Counted from the stretch's first letter, positions 26,771 to 35,474 are shown. The stretch is 64,000 nt of DNA from Terrabacter sp. Ter38 (GCF_024519435.1 NZ_JALJRZ010000001.1:248001-312000), one strand, 5' to 3'. Notes: generated by a model from the letters alone, not told the origin. Program-made: numbers and translations.

Positions 26771-27486
26771 GCGTCTCTCGCCTCTGGCTCGCCGGCGCGA
26801 GGACCCAGCCGTCTCCGCAGCCACGGCAGTGCGGGCGTGGCGAGGGCCGTCACCACGAGAACCGACGCCCCGGCGAAGACGACCGAGGCGGCGACATCGG
26901 CGAGGTAGTGGACCCCGAGGTACAGCCGCGAGAGGGCGACGGCGGCCACGAAGGGCAGCCCGACGGCCCAGGCGACCCGCGGGGACCGCCCGGTCAGGAC
27001 CAGTGCAGCCACGACCGCGAAGACCGTCGCCGCGGCGAACGCGGTGTGTCCGCTCGGGTAGCTGTCGGCGGCAGTCTCCGCGACGAGGGCGTGGACAGTG
27101 GTGGCCGGCGGCCGGGGGCGGTGGACAAGGACCTTGCCGACCTCGACCGAGAGCCAGCCGACCACGGTCAGGACGCCGATGGTCACGGCGGCGAACCGGT
27201 CTCTCGTCCAGACGAGTCCGCAGCCCACGAGCAACAGGACCGGGGCGACGCGCGTGCCGAGGCCGACGTCGACGAACTGGGCGGCCGCGGTCAGCAGACG
27301 GTCCCGGTGCCCGGAGATGAGCACGTCCAGCCCCAGCTCTCCGGTGCGGGATGCGCCGACAGCCGTCACGGCGAGGCCGACGGCGAGGCCGACGCCGAGG
27401 AGCGCGATCCCCCAGACCACCCAGACCCACCGACGCGCCCGCCGGCGCTTCGCCGTGTCCGGCTCGGAGGTCACGACGGTGGTCAT
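26767..27486 (-). CDS. PAP2-family membrane phosphatase
   Basis: 239 residues with about five or six membrane segments and the three phosphatase signatures: KVLVHRPRP, YPSGHTAF and SRLYLGVHYLADV. PAP2 enzymes remove phosphate from lipid phosphates such as undecaprenyl diphosphate or phosphatidic acid. In this operon recycling or trimming of a lipid carrier is plausible. ATGA overlaps tie it to the genes before and after. Confidence 0.88.
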   Translation of the reverse strand: MTTVVTSEPDTAKRRRARRWVWVVWGIALLGVGLAVGLAVTAVGASRTGELGLDVLISGHRDRLLTAAAQFVDVGLGTRVAPVLLLVGCGLVWTRDRFAAVTIGVLTVVGWLSVEVGKVLVHRPRPPATTVHALVAETAADSYPSGHTAFAAATVFAVVAALVLTGRSPRVAWAVGLPFVAAVALSRLYLGVHYLADVAASVVFAGASVLVVTALATPALPWLRRRLGPRAGEPEARDA

Positions 27487-30386
27487 GCGAACCGTCCGCT
27501 CGCCCCGGCGGGATCGGCGTATGCCGTCACGAGCGGCGTCGGGTCCGTGGCCCGGGTCGGGTGCGTGGCCCGGGTCGGGTCCGCGTCGGGGCCCGCGTCG
27601 GGGCCTGCGTCGGGGCCTGCGTCGGGGCCCGTGTCGGGAGCCCTCGCGGGCCTCGGGTCAGGGAGCCGGAGGTCGTCGAGGACCAGCGCCACCGGGGTGC
27701 GCTGCGCCCCCTGGCCCAGCGGGTTGTCGGCGAACATCTGCTCCATCCGGGCCCGGTCGCCCGCGGCGTCGGTCCCGAGGACGTTGCAGCCGAGGTCGTT
27801 CGCGTCGATGACGACGGTGCCACCGAAGGTGTCGGCAAGGCCCTGGGGCACTGCGGCGCGGATCGCCGCGGAGATCGTCGCAGACACACGGTCGGGATCC
27901 TCGGGGGCGAGCTTGGCCGACAGGTTGGCCGGGTGGACGGAGTACTCGGTCGGCCCGTCGATGGCGCGCACGTCGCCCCCGACGACGGTGTAGAAGAGGC
28001 CCCGCCGTCCGACGAGCTTGCCCGCGGCTCCCGCCGCCGCGGCAAGCAGCACCCGCGGAAGACCCGCCTCGTCGATCGCCAGCTGCATCGTGAACGGTGA
28101 CCCGAGACCGATGCCCGCGGGAGTCCGCGTCACGTGACGGCTCAGCACGCGCGCGGCTCGGCTGACGGGGATGTCCCAGATGAAGAACGAGCGGTGCTGG
28201 GTGATCGCGACGACCTTCTCCGAGACGAAGACGTACCAGCGACTGAACCCCGTTCCCGCGACGGACCGGCCGTCACCGAGCGCGTCGAGGTGTGCGCGGA
28301 CCCCGTCCACGACCATGGCCACGAGGTCGTCGGTGTCGGCCACCTGCGCGGTGCGCACCGGGAGGCGACGGACCCGGGTGCCGTCGGGCAGCTCGATGTC
28401 GAGGTCCTTCCCCTCGTTGGTGACGGGGGCCGTCGGGGAGCCTGCCCCACGGGCCGCTCCGCCCGCGGGGCCGGCCGCGCCCGACCTCGCGTCGGACGTG
28501 TCGTCGGCGGCGGGCTCGGCACGCACGTCGAAGAACTCGCGCAGCCAGAGCTCGACGTTGAGGATGCGCCAGAAGGCCATGGAGTCGAGCGAGCCCCGGC
28601 CACTCAGCCACTGCTCGAAGGCGTTGAGGACCTCGGTCCGGTCGAAGTAGGGCCGGCTCGCGAACGACTCGGAGAGGAACACCCGGTAGATGAACTCGCG
28701 CTGTTCGTGGAACCACTCGTTCTGCGGGGTCGTGAAGCCGATCTTGTTGCGCCGTCGGGTGATCGAGGCCGGAAGCACGTGCTCCTCGGCATCGCGCAGG
28801 ACATGCTTGTTCCAACCGTCCCGGATGATCGCGTCGTCGGGCATCGCGAAGACCGTGCGCACGAGGTCCGGGTCGAGGAAGGGCACCCGACCCTCGACCG
28901 AGAAGCGCATCGAGTTGCGGTCCTCGTAGCGCAGCAGAGCTGGCAGCGAGGCCACGAAGAGGTCGTGGACGAGGCGCTGTCGCAGGGTCGCCCCCTCCAC
29001 GGCGTAGGTGTCGTCCGCGTGGGCGGCCCTGAAGTCCCGTCGGAGGAGCTGGCTCACCGATCCCCCGCCCTGCAGCCGGGTCCGGAGCCGCGAGCGGACC
29101 TGACCGACGAGGATGTCGCGAGAGGCGACGATCTCCGAGAGACCGGCGCGTCGGTCCCGGGAGACCAGGCTGCGCAGGTGCGTGACGGTCTGGGGGACGT
29201 ATCCCGCCAGCATCTCGTCCGCCCCCTGTCCGTCGAGCATCACGGTGACGTGCCGGCTCGCCTCCTTCATGACGCGGTACTGCGCGTACGGTCCGGTCGA
29301 GACGACGGGCTCCTCCTGGGTGCGCACGAAGTCGGTGAGGTCGGCGAGCAGGTCGTCGGAGGTCGGCCGGATCCGGTGCGACTGCACGGGACCCGAGCAC
29401 GCGTCGACGGCGTCGTCCACCCAGCGCTCCTCATCGTTGCGGTAGCCGGGGAAGACCGCAGAGAAGGTCTGCTGCCGAGGCCCGACGGCCTCGGCCGACG
29501 TGTCGTGCGTGGTGAGCAGCCGGTCGATCCCGACGGCGATGGTCGAGCTGTCGAGCCCACCCGAGAGCGACGTGCCCACCGGCACGTCCGAGCGCAGCCG
29601 CAGCGCGATGGACTCGTTCAGCCCGTCGCGCAGGGCCGCGACCTCCTCCGCACCCGCACCGGTCGCGGCGGGACGAGCGCGCTCGAGGTCGTGCTGCAGG
29701 GTGCTGTAGCGCCGACGCTCGAACCCGTCAGCGTTGATCGTCGCCATCTCACCCGGCAGCAACCGCTCGATGCCGTCGAAGAAGGTCTCGGCACCGTCGT
29801 CGTGCACCCGATGGCGCAGATAGCGGAACAGGCTCCTCTCGTTGGGCGCCCGGTCGTGACGGCCGCTGACGAGGATCGGCCTGATCTCGCTGGAGAAGAG
29901 CCACGACCCTCCGGGGCCGCCTCGTCCTCCGTGCGCCTCAGACACCCGGCTCACGTGGAGCGGCTTGATGCCGAACTGGTCGCGGGCCAGGGTCAGTGTC
30001 TGCTCGTCGCGGTCCCAGACCGCGATCGCGAACATCCCGTTGAGGCGGTCGAACGCCTCACGTCCCCACGCGGCATACGCCTGCAGGACGACCTCGGTGT
30101 CGCTGTGCGTCACGAACGTCCGTGACGCCGAAGCGAGCTCGTCCCGGAGGGCGCGGTAGTTGTAGACCTCACCGTTGTACGCGAGGACGTACCTGCCGTC
30201 GGGCGTGGCCATCGGCTGCCCCCCGCCCTCGCGGTCGATGATCGACAGTCGCTGGTGGGCCAGCCCGACGGGGCCGTCGACGTGGGTACCCGAGTCGTCG
30301 GGCCCACGGTGACGCTGGGCCGCGCTCATCCGGGCCAGCAGCGCACGGTCCTCCTCGAGGCCGAAGTACCCAGCGATTCCACACAT
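27483..30386 (-). CDS. Asparagine synthase fused to a CofE-like gamma-glutamyl ligase domain
   Basis: A 967-residue fusion. Residues 2-200 are the glutamine amidotransferase domain with catalytic Cys2 (MCGIAGYFG). Residues 240-625 are the synthetase domain, with the ATP pyrophosphatase loop SGGLDSS at 275-281. After an Ala/Gly linker, residues 675-903 match the F420-0:gamma-glutamyl ligase fold (FVSEKVVAIT, NLSAKLAPEDPDR, GTVVIDANDLGCNVLG). A repetitive Gly-Pro-Asp-Ala tail ends the protein. AsnB-type domains amidate carboxyl groups; the CofE fold joins Glu by its amine. I infer modification of an acidic peptide or cell-envelope polymer. ATG 30386 is required to expose Cys2; GGAAGGA precedes it. 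Confidence 0.85.
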   Translation of the reverse strand: MCGIAGYFGLEEDRALLARMSAAQRHRGPDDSGTHVDGPVGLAHQRLSIIDREGGGQPMATPDGRYVLAYNGEVYNYRALRDELASASRTFVTHSDTEVVLQAYAAWGREAFDRLNGMFAIAVWDRDEQTLTLARDQFGIKPLHVSRVSEAHGGRGGPGGSWLFSSEIRPILVSGRHDRAPNERSLFRYLRHRVHDDGAETFFDGIERLLPGEMATINADGFERRRYSTLQHDLERARPAATGAGAEEVAALRDGLNESIALRLRSDVPVGTSLSGGLDSSTIAVGIDRLLTTHDTSAEAVGPRQQTFSAVFPGYRNDEERWVDDAVDACSGPVQSHRIRPTSDDLLADLTDFVRTQEEPVVSTGPYAQYRVMKEASRHVTVMLDGQGADEMLAGYVPQTVTHLRSLVSRDRRAGLSEIVASRDILVGQVRSRLRTRLQGGGSVSQLLRRDFRAAHADDTYAVEGATLRQRLVHDLFVASLPALLRYEDRNSMRFSVEGRVPFLDPDLVRTVFAMPDDAIIRDGWNKHVLRDAEEHVLPASITRRRNKIGFTTPQNEWFHEQREFIYRVFLSESFASRPYFDRTEVLNAFEQWLSGRGSLDSMAFWRILNVELWLREFFDVRAEPAADDTSDARSGAAGPAGGAARGAGSPTAPVTNEGKDLDIELPDGTRVRRLPVRTAQVADTDDLVAMVVDGVRAHLDALGDGRSVAGTGFSRWYVFVSEKVVAITQHRSFFIWDIPVSRAARVLSRHVTRTPAGIGLGSPFTMQLAIDEAGLPRVLLAAAAGAAGKLVGRRGLFYTVVGGDVRAIDGPTEYSVHPANLSAKLAPEDPDRVSATISAAIRAAVPQGLADTFGGTVVIDANDLGCNVLGTDAAGDRARMEQMFADNPLGQGAQRTPVALVLDDLRLPDPRPARAPDTGPDAGPDAGPDAGPDADPTRATHPTRATDPTPLVTAYADPAGASGRFA
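27582..27637. repeat. 12-base tandem repeat coding GPDA
   Basis: About four copies of GGGGCCYGCGTC, which encode the repeated Gly-Pro-Asp-Ala near the end of the fusion protein. Each copy keeps the frame. Two copies of an 18-base unit sit just downstream and encode the Thr-Arg-Ala-Thr segments. Confidence 0.7.
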
Positions 30387-30436
30387 GCGCTTCCTTCCGA
30401 CGACGGTCGTCTGATCCACCATCGTGCGACGACGCC

Positions 30437-30454
30437 GCTGAGAGGACCCTGAGG
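30437..30454 (-). promoter_or_regulatory. Direct-repeat box upstream of the asparagine synthase operon
   Basis: On the minus strand CCTCAGGGTCCTCTCAGC holds two CTCAG units 10 bases apart, the spacing of OmpR-family response-regulator sites. It lies 51 bases before the ATG at 30386. Confidence 0.5.
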
Positions 30455-30458
30455 CCGG

Positions 30459-30476
30459 TTCTCAGCCACCGTTCAG
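30459..30476 (+). promoter_or_regulatory. Direct-repeat box upstream of the response regulator
   Basis: TTCTCAG and CGTTCAG (starts 11 bases apart) form a tandem site like MprA/PhoP boxes. It faces the response regulator. With the minus-strand box it suggests one regulator for both divergent transcripts. Confidence 0.5.
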
Positions 30477-30487
30477 GCGCGCCGACC

Positions 30488-30554
30488 TAGGCTCGGAGCC
30501 ATGACCGACATGCGCGAACCTGCCGTCCCTGGCGTCGACGCTCGGCAGGTCTGA
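30488..30554 (+). promoter_or_regulatory. Putative -10 and leaderless 17-residue upstream frame
   Basis: TAGGCT at 30488-30493 is a likely -10; seven bases later an ATG (30501) opens a 17-codon frame that stops at 30552-30554, three bases before the response-regulator ATG. A leaderless mRNA starting with this frame could deliver ribosomes to the regulator start, which has only a weak ribosome site of its own. Confidence 0.4.
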
Positions 30555-30557
30555 TCG

Positions 30558-31292
30558 ATGCGCGTGCTCGTGGTCGAGGACGAGACGTCCCTCGCGGAGG
30601 TCGTCCGACGTGGTCTGACGCGCGAGGGGTTCGTCGTCGACGTCATGCATGACGGCCAGGACGGGCTGTGGGCGGCCACCGAGTCCGCGTACGACGTCAT
30701 CGTCCTCGACATCATGCTGCCCGGGCTCGACGGCTACCAGGTGATCGCACGACTGCGCGAGGCGGGAGTGTGGACGCCCGTGCTCATGCTGACCGCCGTC
30801 GACGGTGAGCACGACCAGGCCGAGGCGTTCAACCTCGGTGCGGACGACTACCTCACGAAGCCGTTCAGCTTCGTCGTGCTCGTCGCCCGGCTCAGGGCGC
30901 TCATCCGACGCGGCGCCCCGGAACGTCCCGTGGTCCTCACGAACGGCTCCCTGTCGCTCGACCCGGTGCGACGGCGCGTGCTGCGACACGGGTCGGAGAT
31001 CGCTCTGACCCCCAAGGAGTTCGCACTCCTGACCTTCCTCATGATGCACGCGGGCGAGGTCGTCACGAAAGCCACCATCCTCGACGCCGTCTGGGATCCG
31101 GCCTACGACGGCGACGTCAACATCGTCGAGGTCTACGTCGGCTACCTCCGCCGCAAGATCGACACGCCCTTCGCGGAGGCGAGCATCGAGACCGTGCGGG
31201 GCGTGGGCTACCGGCTGCTCGAGGCGGGCCCTGCCGGACCTGCCGGACCTGCCGGACCAGCCGAGCCGGCAGAGCCGGCCGAGCCCGCCTGA
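30558..31292 (+). CDS. OmpR/PhoB-family response regulator
   Basis: 244 residues. The receiver domain has acidic Glu7/Asp8, phospho-acceptor Asp51 (IVLDIMLPG), Thr in LMLTAVD and Lys in YLTKPF. The winged-helix output domain follows (LTPKEFALLTFLMM, VEVYVGYLRRKID, TVRGVGYRL). It ends in a Gly-Pro-Ala and Glu-Pro-Ala repeat tail, whose DNA overlaps the end of the histidine kinase gene on the other strand. It is divergent from the asparagine-synthase operon, which it probably controls. Confidence 0.88.
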   Translation: MRVLVVEDETSLAEVVRRGLTREGFVVDVMHDGQDGLWAATESAYDVIVLDIMLPGLDGYQVIARLREAGVWTPVLMLTAVDGEHDQAEAFNLGADDYLTKPFSFVVLVARLRALIRRGAPERPVVLTNGSLSLDPVRRRVLRHGSEIALTPKEFALLTFLMMHAGEVVTKATILDAVWDPAYDGDVNIVEVYVGYLRRKIDTPFAEASIETVRGVGYRLLEAGPAGPAGPAGPAEPAEPAEPA

Positions 31293-32710
31293 TCCACGGC
31301 TTCGGCTCCAAGAGCCGGCGGCTCCGGCACCGGGGGCAACGGCAGCGTCAGCTCGAAGCAGGCGCCGCCGGACGGTGACTCGCGCACCGAGAGTGTCCCA
31401 CCGTGTGCCCCGGCGAGCTCCCGGGCGATGGCGAGACCCAGGCCGGCTCCCCCGGAGTGGCGTGAGCGGCTCTCGTCGAGCCGCACGAAGCGCTCGAACA
31501 CGCGCTCTCGGTCCGCGACGGTGATGCCGGGTCCGTCGTCGTCCACCCGCACGACGGCGCGACGGCCCACCTGCTCGACGGTGACGTCTACAGCGGCCAC
31601 GGCATGCCGGGCCGCGTTGTCGAGCAGGTTGCGCAGGACCTGCTCGAGCTGGTGCTCGTCGCCGCGGACCCGCACGGCGGCGTTCGTCAGACGGACGGTC
31701 AACGGAGTCAGCGGGCGAAGTCGCCGGACCTCTCGGTCGACGAGATCGTCGAGGTCGACGTCGCGGCTGCTCACCGTGAGCGCGTGGTCATCGGCCTGCG
31801 ACAGCAGGAGCAGGTGGTCGACGAGCCGGCTCATCCGCTCGGTCTCGCCACGCAGGATCGGGTCGAGCTGCTCCCAGGAGGTCTCGGGATCGTCGGGGCT
31901 GACGACGTCGAGCGACGCCCGAATGGTTGCGAGGGGCGACCGCAGCTCGTGGCTGGCGTCGGAGACGAAGCGACGCTGGGCGCGCTGCGAGGCCTCGAGT
32001 CGGCTCAGCATCGAGTTCATCGTCACGGCCAGCTGCGCGATCTCGTCCTGGGTCGGTGGCACGGGCACGCGGTCCTGCAACCTGGAAGCGCTCGTGCGTT
32101 CGACGTGGGAGCGGATGGCCTCCACGGAGCTGAGGGCGCGCCCGACCCGCCACCAGGTGATCATCGCTGTGAGGGCCACGAGGAACGGCAGGGCGACCGC
32201 CAGGAGGATGGCCGTGGTCCGCACGGCCTGCTCGCGCGCCTCCTGGGACGCCTGGGCCGCGAGGACGTACGTGGCCCCGCCCACCTCGACCCCACGAGCG
32301 ACCACGAGCGGGTCCTGCAGGTCGAGCGGCAGCGGGAGCGAGGAGCGGCCGGTCACCACGGTCTGGCCGGCCGGCGGTCGCGCGTCGGTGACCGGCTCTG
32401 TCCGCGACGCCTTCGAGGTGTAGACCACGTGGGGTGATCCCCCTTCGTGGCTGATGACCTGGACGAGGACGTTGTCGGGACCCTCGTCGCGCTCGCTTCG
32501 CGCGAGGCCCGCGGTCCCGTCGACGGACAGCACGGCGGCGTCCTCGTCGACGACGGAGGTCACACTGGCCTGGAGCGTCTGGGTCAGTGCGCCTTGCAGC
32601 ACGAGGACGAGCACGGCGCTGCCGAGGAGCAGGGCGACGGCCACCACGGCTGCGGCGGCGACCGTCGCCTGTCCCCGGACTCCCGTGGGCAGTCGGAAGC
32701 GGGCCGTCAT
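31208..32710 (-). CDS. Sensor histidine kinase
   Basis: About 500 residues with an N-terminal membrane helix, an extracytoplasmic sensor of about 130 residues, a second helix (TAILLAVALPFLVALTAMITWW), HAMP, and the dimerisation helix with the phospho-acceptor His in SDASHELRSPLATIRASLD. The ATPase boxes are complete (NLLDNAARHA, DDDGPGI, GGAGLGLAIAREL). ATG 32710 follows GGAAGGAG. The C-terminus is a Gly-Ser/Gly-Pro-Ala repeat tail. Its partner is most likely the convergent response regulator, which is unusual, as such pairs normally lie in one operon. Confidence 0.88.
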   Translation of the reverse strand: MTARFRLPTGVRGQATVAAAAVVAVALLLGSAVLVLVLQGALTQTLQASVTSVVDEDAAVLSVDGTAGLARSERDEGPDNVLVQVISHEGGSPHVVYTSKASRTEPVTDARPPAGQTVVTGRSSLPLPLDLQDPLVVARGVEVGGATYVLAAQASQEAREQAVRTTAILLAVALPFLVALTAMITWWRVGRALSSVEAIRSHVERTSASRLQDRVPVPPTQDEIAQLAVTMNSMLSRLEASQRAQRRFVSDASHELRSPLATIRASLDVVSPDDPETSWEQLDPILRGETERMSRLVDHLLLLSQADDHALTVSSRDVDLDDLVDREVRRLRPLTPLTVRLTNAAVRVRGDEHQLEQVLRNLLDNAARHAVAAVDVTVEQVGRRAVVRVDDDGPGITVADRERVFERFVRLDESRSRHSGGAGLGLAIARELAGAHGGTLSVRESPSGGACFELTLPLPPVPEPPALGAEAVDQAGSAGSAGSAGPAGPAGPAGPASSSR

Positions 32711-32772
32711 CGGGCTCCTTCCGGTCTGGGGAGGCACGGTCGGTGCCACCACGATTCTGCCCGATCGGCCTG

Positions 32773-34074
32773 CTAGGCCTTCTTCTCCAGCGAGCCGATC
32801 GTCGACTGGAGAGCCTTGAGCGCAGCGGCGCTGTCCGCCGTGGAGGGCGGTGTCGACCGCAGCGCCGTGAGCGCACCGTCGATCGCGGCGTCCATGGTGT
32901 GCCAGTCGTCGGGCGACGCCGGCTTCATCGCGGCCTCCCCGTCGTCCCAGGCGACCTCGAGGTCCTTGATCCGCGTCGTTGCTGCGGACAGGTCGCCCGA
33001 CCGGGTCTTCGCCGCGACGTCGTCGACGATGACGGCGAACGGCCGCAGGTCCCCGATCGGCGACGTCGCGTCCGTCTCCAACGGGTTGGCCCGCGTGGCG
33101 GTGGCCCGGGTGCCGGACGATGCACCGGCGGTCGTGCCAGAGGGAGTGGCCGAGGCGGGAGCGGCAGTCGGCGCAAGAGCCGCGGCGGCGGCGATGACGG
33201 CCACCGAGCCTGCGGCCGCCCAGGCGTAGTCGCGGCGCGGGTGCACGGCCGGGGCCTCACCCTTGGCGCGGATGCCGTGGCGGTTGACGTTGACCTGCTC
33301 GCGAGTGACGAGCACGACGATGACGGCGAGGAAGACGAGGCTCGTCAGGCTGGCGCCGAGACCCAGACCTCCGAAGTCGCGGCTCTGCGTGAGCAGGTCG
33401 CCGAGCGAGGCCCCGAGCGGTCGCGTCAGGACGTAGGCGATCCAGAACGCGAGGACGGCGTTCAGTCCGGCGCGACGGGCGACCCAGACGGCGAGGATGA
33501 GCCCACCGAAGATGAGAACACCGTTCCGGAAGCCGAGCGACAGGGCCTCGGTGGCAAGGTCACCGCCGGCCGTACCGAGCGCGAAGGTCGTGAGGATCGC
33601 GCCCCAGTAGAACCGCTCGCGCCGCGGCGTGTCGATCGCGGTGATCGCCAGGGTGCGCTCCTGGCGCCACCACACCGTGAAGACCGCGGCCAGCACCAGG
33701 GCGAACACCGCGGTGCTGACGTAGAGGCTGACCCCGAGCGTGTCGGTGAAGAAGTCGGTGATCTGGGTGCCGACGATGCTGACCAGGATGACTGTCAGCC
33801 AGTAGAGCCACGGCACGAGGCGCCGCGTCCGCAGCTGGGCGACCAGGGCGATGACGAGGAGGGTCATCATGGCTGCGTCCGTGACGAGCGTCCCGAGGCC
33901 GACCTGCACGGCGAGGTAGTCGGCGAACGTCTCGCCGATCGTCGTCGACAGGATCTTGATGAGCCAGAAGGTGGCCGTGATGGCCGGCACCTTGTTGAGC
34001 AGCTGGGCAGACACGGGGCGGGGCACCTGATGAGCTGCCTTCCCTGCGACGGTCGACGTCAGGGCGTCAGACAT
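32773..34074 (-). CDS. COG4705-family membrane-anchored protein with exported C-terminal domain
   Basis: 433 residues. The N-terminal 260 residues carry the COG4705 pattern: two related halves, NKVPAITATFWLIKILSTTIGETFADYL and YWGAILTTFALGTAGGDLATEALSLGF, each with acidic residues in membrane helices. After a further helix, a Thr/Ala-rich linker leads to a roughly 100-residue soluble domain of helices (GDLRPFAVIVDDVAAKTRSGD). The gene is 62 bp before the histidine kinase on the same strand, so it may share an operon and act with the sensor. Substrate or ligand unknown. Confidence 0.75.
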   Translation of the reverse strand: MSDALTSTVAGKAAHQVPRPVSAQLLNKVPAITATFWLIKILSTTIGETFADYLAVQVGLGTLVTDAAMMTLLVIALVAQLRTRRLVPWLYWLTVILVSIVGTQITDFFTDTLGVSLYVSTAVFALVLAAVFTVWWRQERTLAITAIDTPRRERFYWGAILTTFALGTAGGDLATEALSLGFRNGVLIFGGLILAVWVARRAGLNAVLAFWIAYVLTRPLGASLGDLLTQSRDFGGLGLGASLTSLVFLAVIVVLVTREQVNVNRHGIRAKGEAPAVHPRRDYAWAAAGSVAVIAAAAALAPTAAPASATPSGTTAGASSGTRATATRANPLETDATSPIGDLRPFAVIVDDVAAKTRSGDLSAATTRIKDLEVAWDDGEAAMKPASPDDWHTMDAAIDGALTALRSTPPSTADSAAALKALQSTIGSLEKKA

Positions 34075-34167
34075 GCGAAATCCTCCACGGAGAGAGCTGA
34101 CTCGACGGTCCTGCCGGTCCGGGTGGCCACGGGGTCACGCCGTGGCCCATCCACGTGGAGCGCGTGA

Positions 34168-34187
34168 CGCGGCCACCGGTGGCCGCG
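34168..34187. promoter_or_regulatory. Perfect 20-bp palindrome
   Basis: CGCGGCCACCGGTGGCCGCG is fully self-complementary and lies 94 bp upstream of the COG4705 gene start, between it and a terminator. Candidate operator for a dimeric repressor, or part of a terminator region. Confidence 0.4.
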
Positions 34188-34197
34188 CGGGTCAGGA

Positions 34198-34236
34198 CGT
34201 CGAGACGCCGGGAGGAGGTCTCCCGGCGTCTCGACG
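34198..34236. terminator. 17-bp stem-loop terminator of the desaturase operon
   Basis: CGTCGAGACGCCGGGAG (34198-34214) and its exact complement (34220-34236) flank a 5-base loop. It stands 75 bp downstream of the desaturase stop and upstream of the COG4705 promoter region on the same strand. Confidence 0.7.
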
Positions 34237-34310
34237 ATCTCGTAGCGGCGCTGAGCGCACGCTGAGGAGGATCCACTCGTGCCAGCGCGCCGACACGCGC
34301 CGGTGGGTCC

Positions 34311-35474
34311 TCAGGCGGCCGCGTGCTCCCGCGCTGTCTCCGACGTCGGCAGGTCCGTGACGGACGCGCCCTTGTTGCGGCCCAGGAAGTCGTTCGGCAG
34401 GGACAGCCGGATGACCTTCTTCCAGGCCGAGGCGACCTGGCGCGGCAGCGACCCCGTCGTGTAGGTCAGGCCATAGCGCCGGAAGAGGTCCTGGACCTGC
34501 GGGGCGATCTCCTGGTAGCGGTTGCTCGGCAGGTCGGGAAAGAGGTGGTGCTCGATCTGGAAGCTGAGGTTGCCGGTCATGAAATGCATGGCCTTGCTGC
34601 CGCTGATGTTGGCCGAGCCGAGCATCTGGCGCAGGTACCACTCGCCGCGGGTCTCCCCCACGATCGACCGGCGCTCGAAGGTCTCGACGCCTTCGGGGAA
34701 GTGGCCGCACATGATGACCGAGTGCGTCCACAGGTTGCGGATGAGGTTGGCCGTGGCGTTCGCGGCGAGCGTGTTGAGGAACGACGGGCCCGAGAGCAGC
34801 GGGTGGATGACGTAGTCCTTCGTCATCTGGTTGCGGATCTTCTTCAGCGTCACCTTGGCACGCGCCCGGAAGTCGGGGTCCTGACGGCGCTCCTTGGTCG
34901 CGAGGTTCTTGCCGAGCTCGAGGTCGTAGGCCGCGATGCCGTACTCGAAGAAGCAGGCGTTGACGAAGTTCCACACCGGCTGCGCGGCATAGAGCGGCAC
35001 CCAGCGCTGGTCCTCGTCGACGCGCATGATGCCGTAGCCGAGGTCGTTGTCCTTGCCGATGACGTTCGTGTACGTGTGGTGCAGCTCGTTGTGCGAGTGC
35101 TTCCACTGCTCCGACGGGCTGGCGTTGTCCCACTCCCACGTCGTCGAGTGGATCTTCGGGTCACGCATCCAGTCCCACTGGCCGTGCATGACGTTGTGCC
35201 CGATCTCCATGTTCTCGATGATCTTCGCGACCGCGAGGCCGGCGGTGCCCACGACCCAGGCGGGCGGGAACATGGAGACGAGCAGGACTGCGCGAGAACC
35301 GAGCTCGAGCTTGCGCTGGGTGGCGATCACCTTGCGGATGTAGGCCGCGTCGTCGGCGCCGCGGGTGTCGATGACGGACTGGCGGATCGCGTCGAGCTCG
35401 ACGCCGATCTGCTCGACGTCCTCGGGCGTCAGGTGCCCGATCGGGTTGTGGGACTTCTTCTGCAGGACGGTCAT
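34311..35474 (-). CDS. Membrane fatty-acid desaturase (DesA3-type)
   Basis: 387 residues with the three His clusters of membrane di-iron desaturases: EIGHNVMHGQWDW, HSHNELHHTYTN and QIEHHLFPDLP. Hydrophobic hairpins lie between them. The closest well-known proteins are mycobacterial DesA3, a stearoyl-CoA delta-9 desaturase. The companion reductase upstream on the same strand supplies electrons. The start ATG 35474 is followed by a basic Lys-Lys N-terminus. Confidence 0.88.
   Translation of the reverse strand: MTVLQKKSHNPIGHLTPEDVEQIGVELDAIRQSVIDTRGADDAAYIRKVIATQRKLELGSRAVLLVSMFPPAWVVGTAGLAVAKIIENMEIGHNVMHGQWDWMRDPKIHSTTWEWDNASPSEQWKHSHNELHHTYTNVIGKDNDLGYGIMRVDEDQRWVPLYAAQPVWNFVNACFFEYGIAAYDLELGKNLATKERRQDPDFRARAKVTLKKIRNQMTKDYVIHPLLSGPSFLNTLAANATANLIRNLWTHSVIMCGHFPEGVETFERRSIVGETRGEWYLRQMLGSANISGSKAMHFMTGNLSFQIEHHLFPDLPSNRYQEIAPQVQDLFRRYGLTYTTGSLPRQVASAWKKVIRLSLPNDFLGRNKGASVTDLPTSETAREHAAA

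Noticed and set aside
28134-30125. 663-codon frame on the plus strand antisense to the asparagine synthase fusion
   Set aside because: Shadow frame caused by GC-ending codons of the real gene. The minus-strand gene has clear catalytic motifs.
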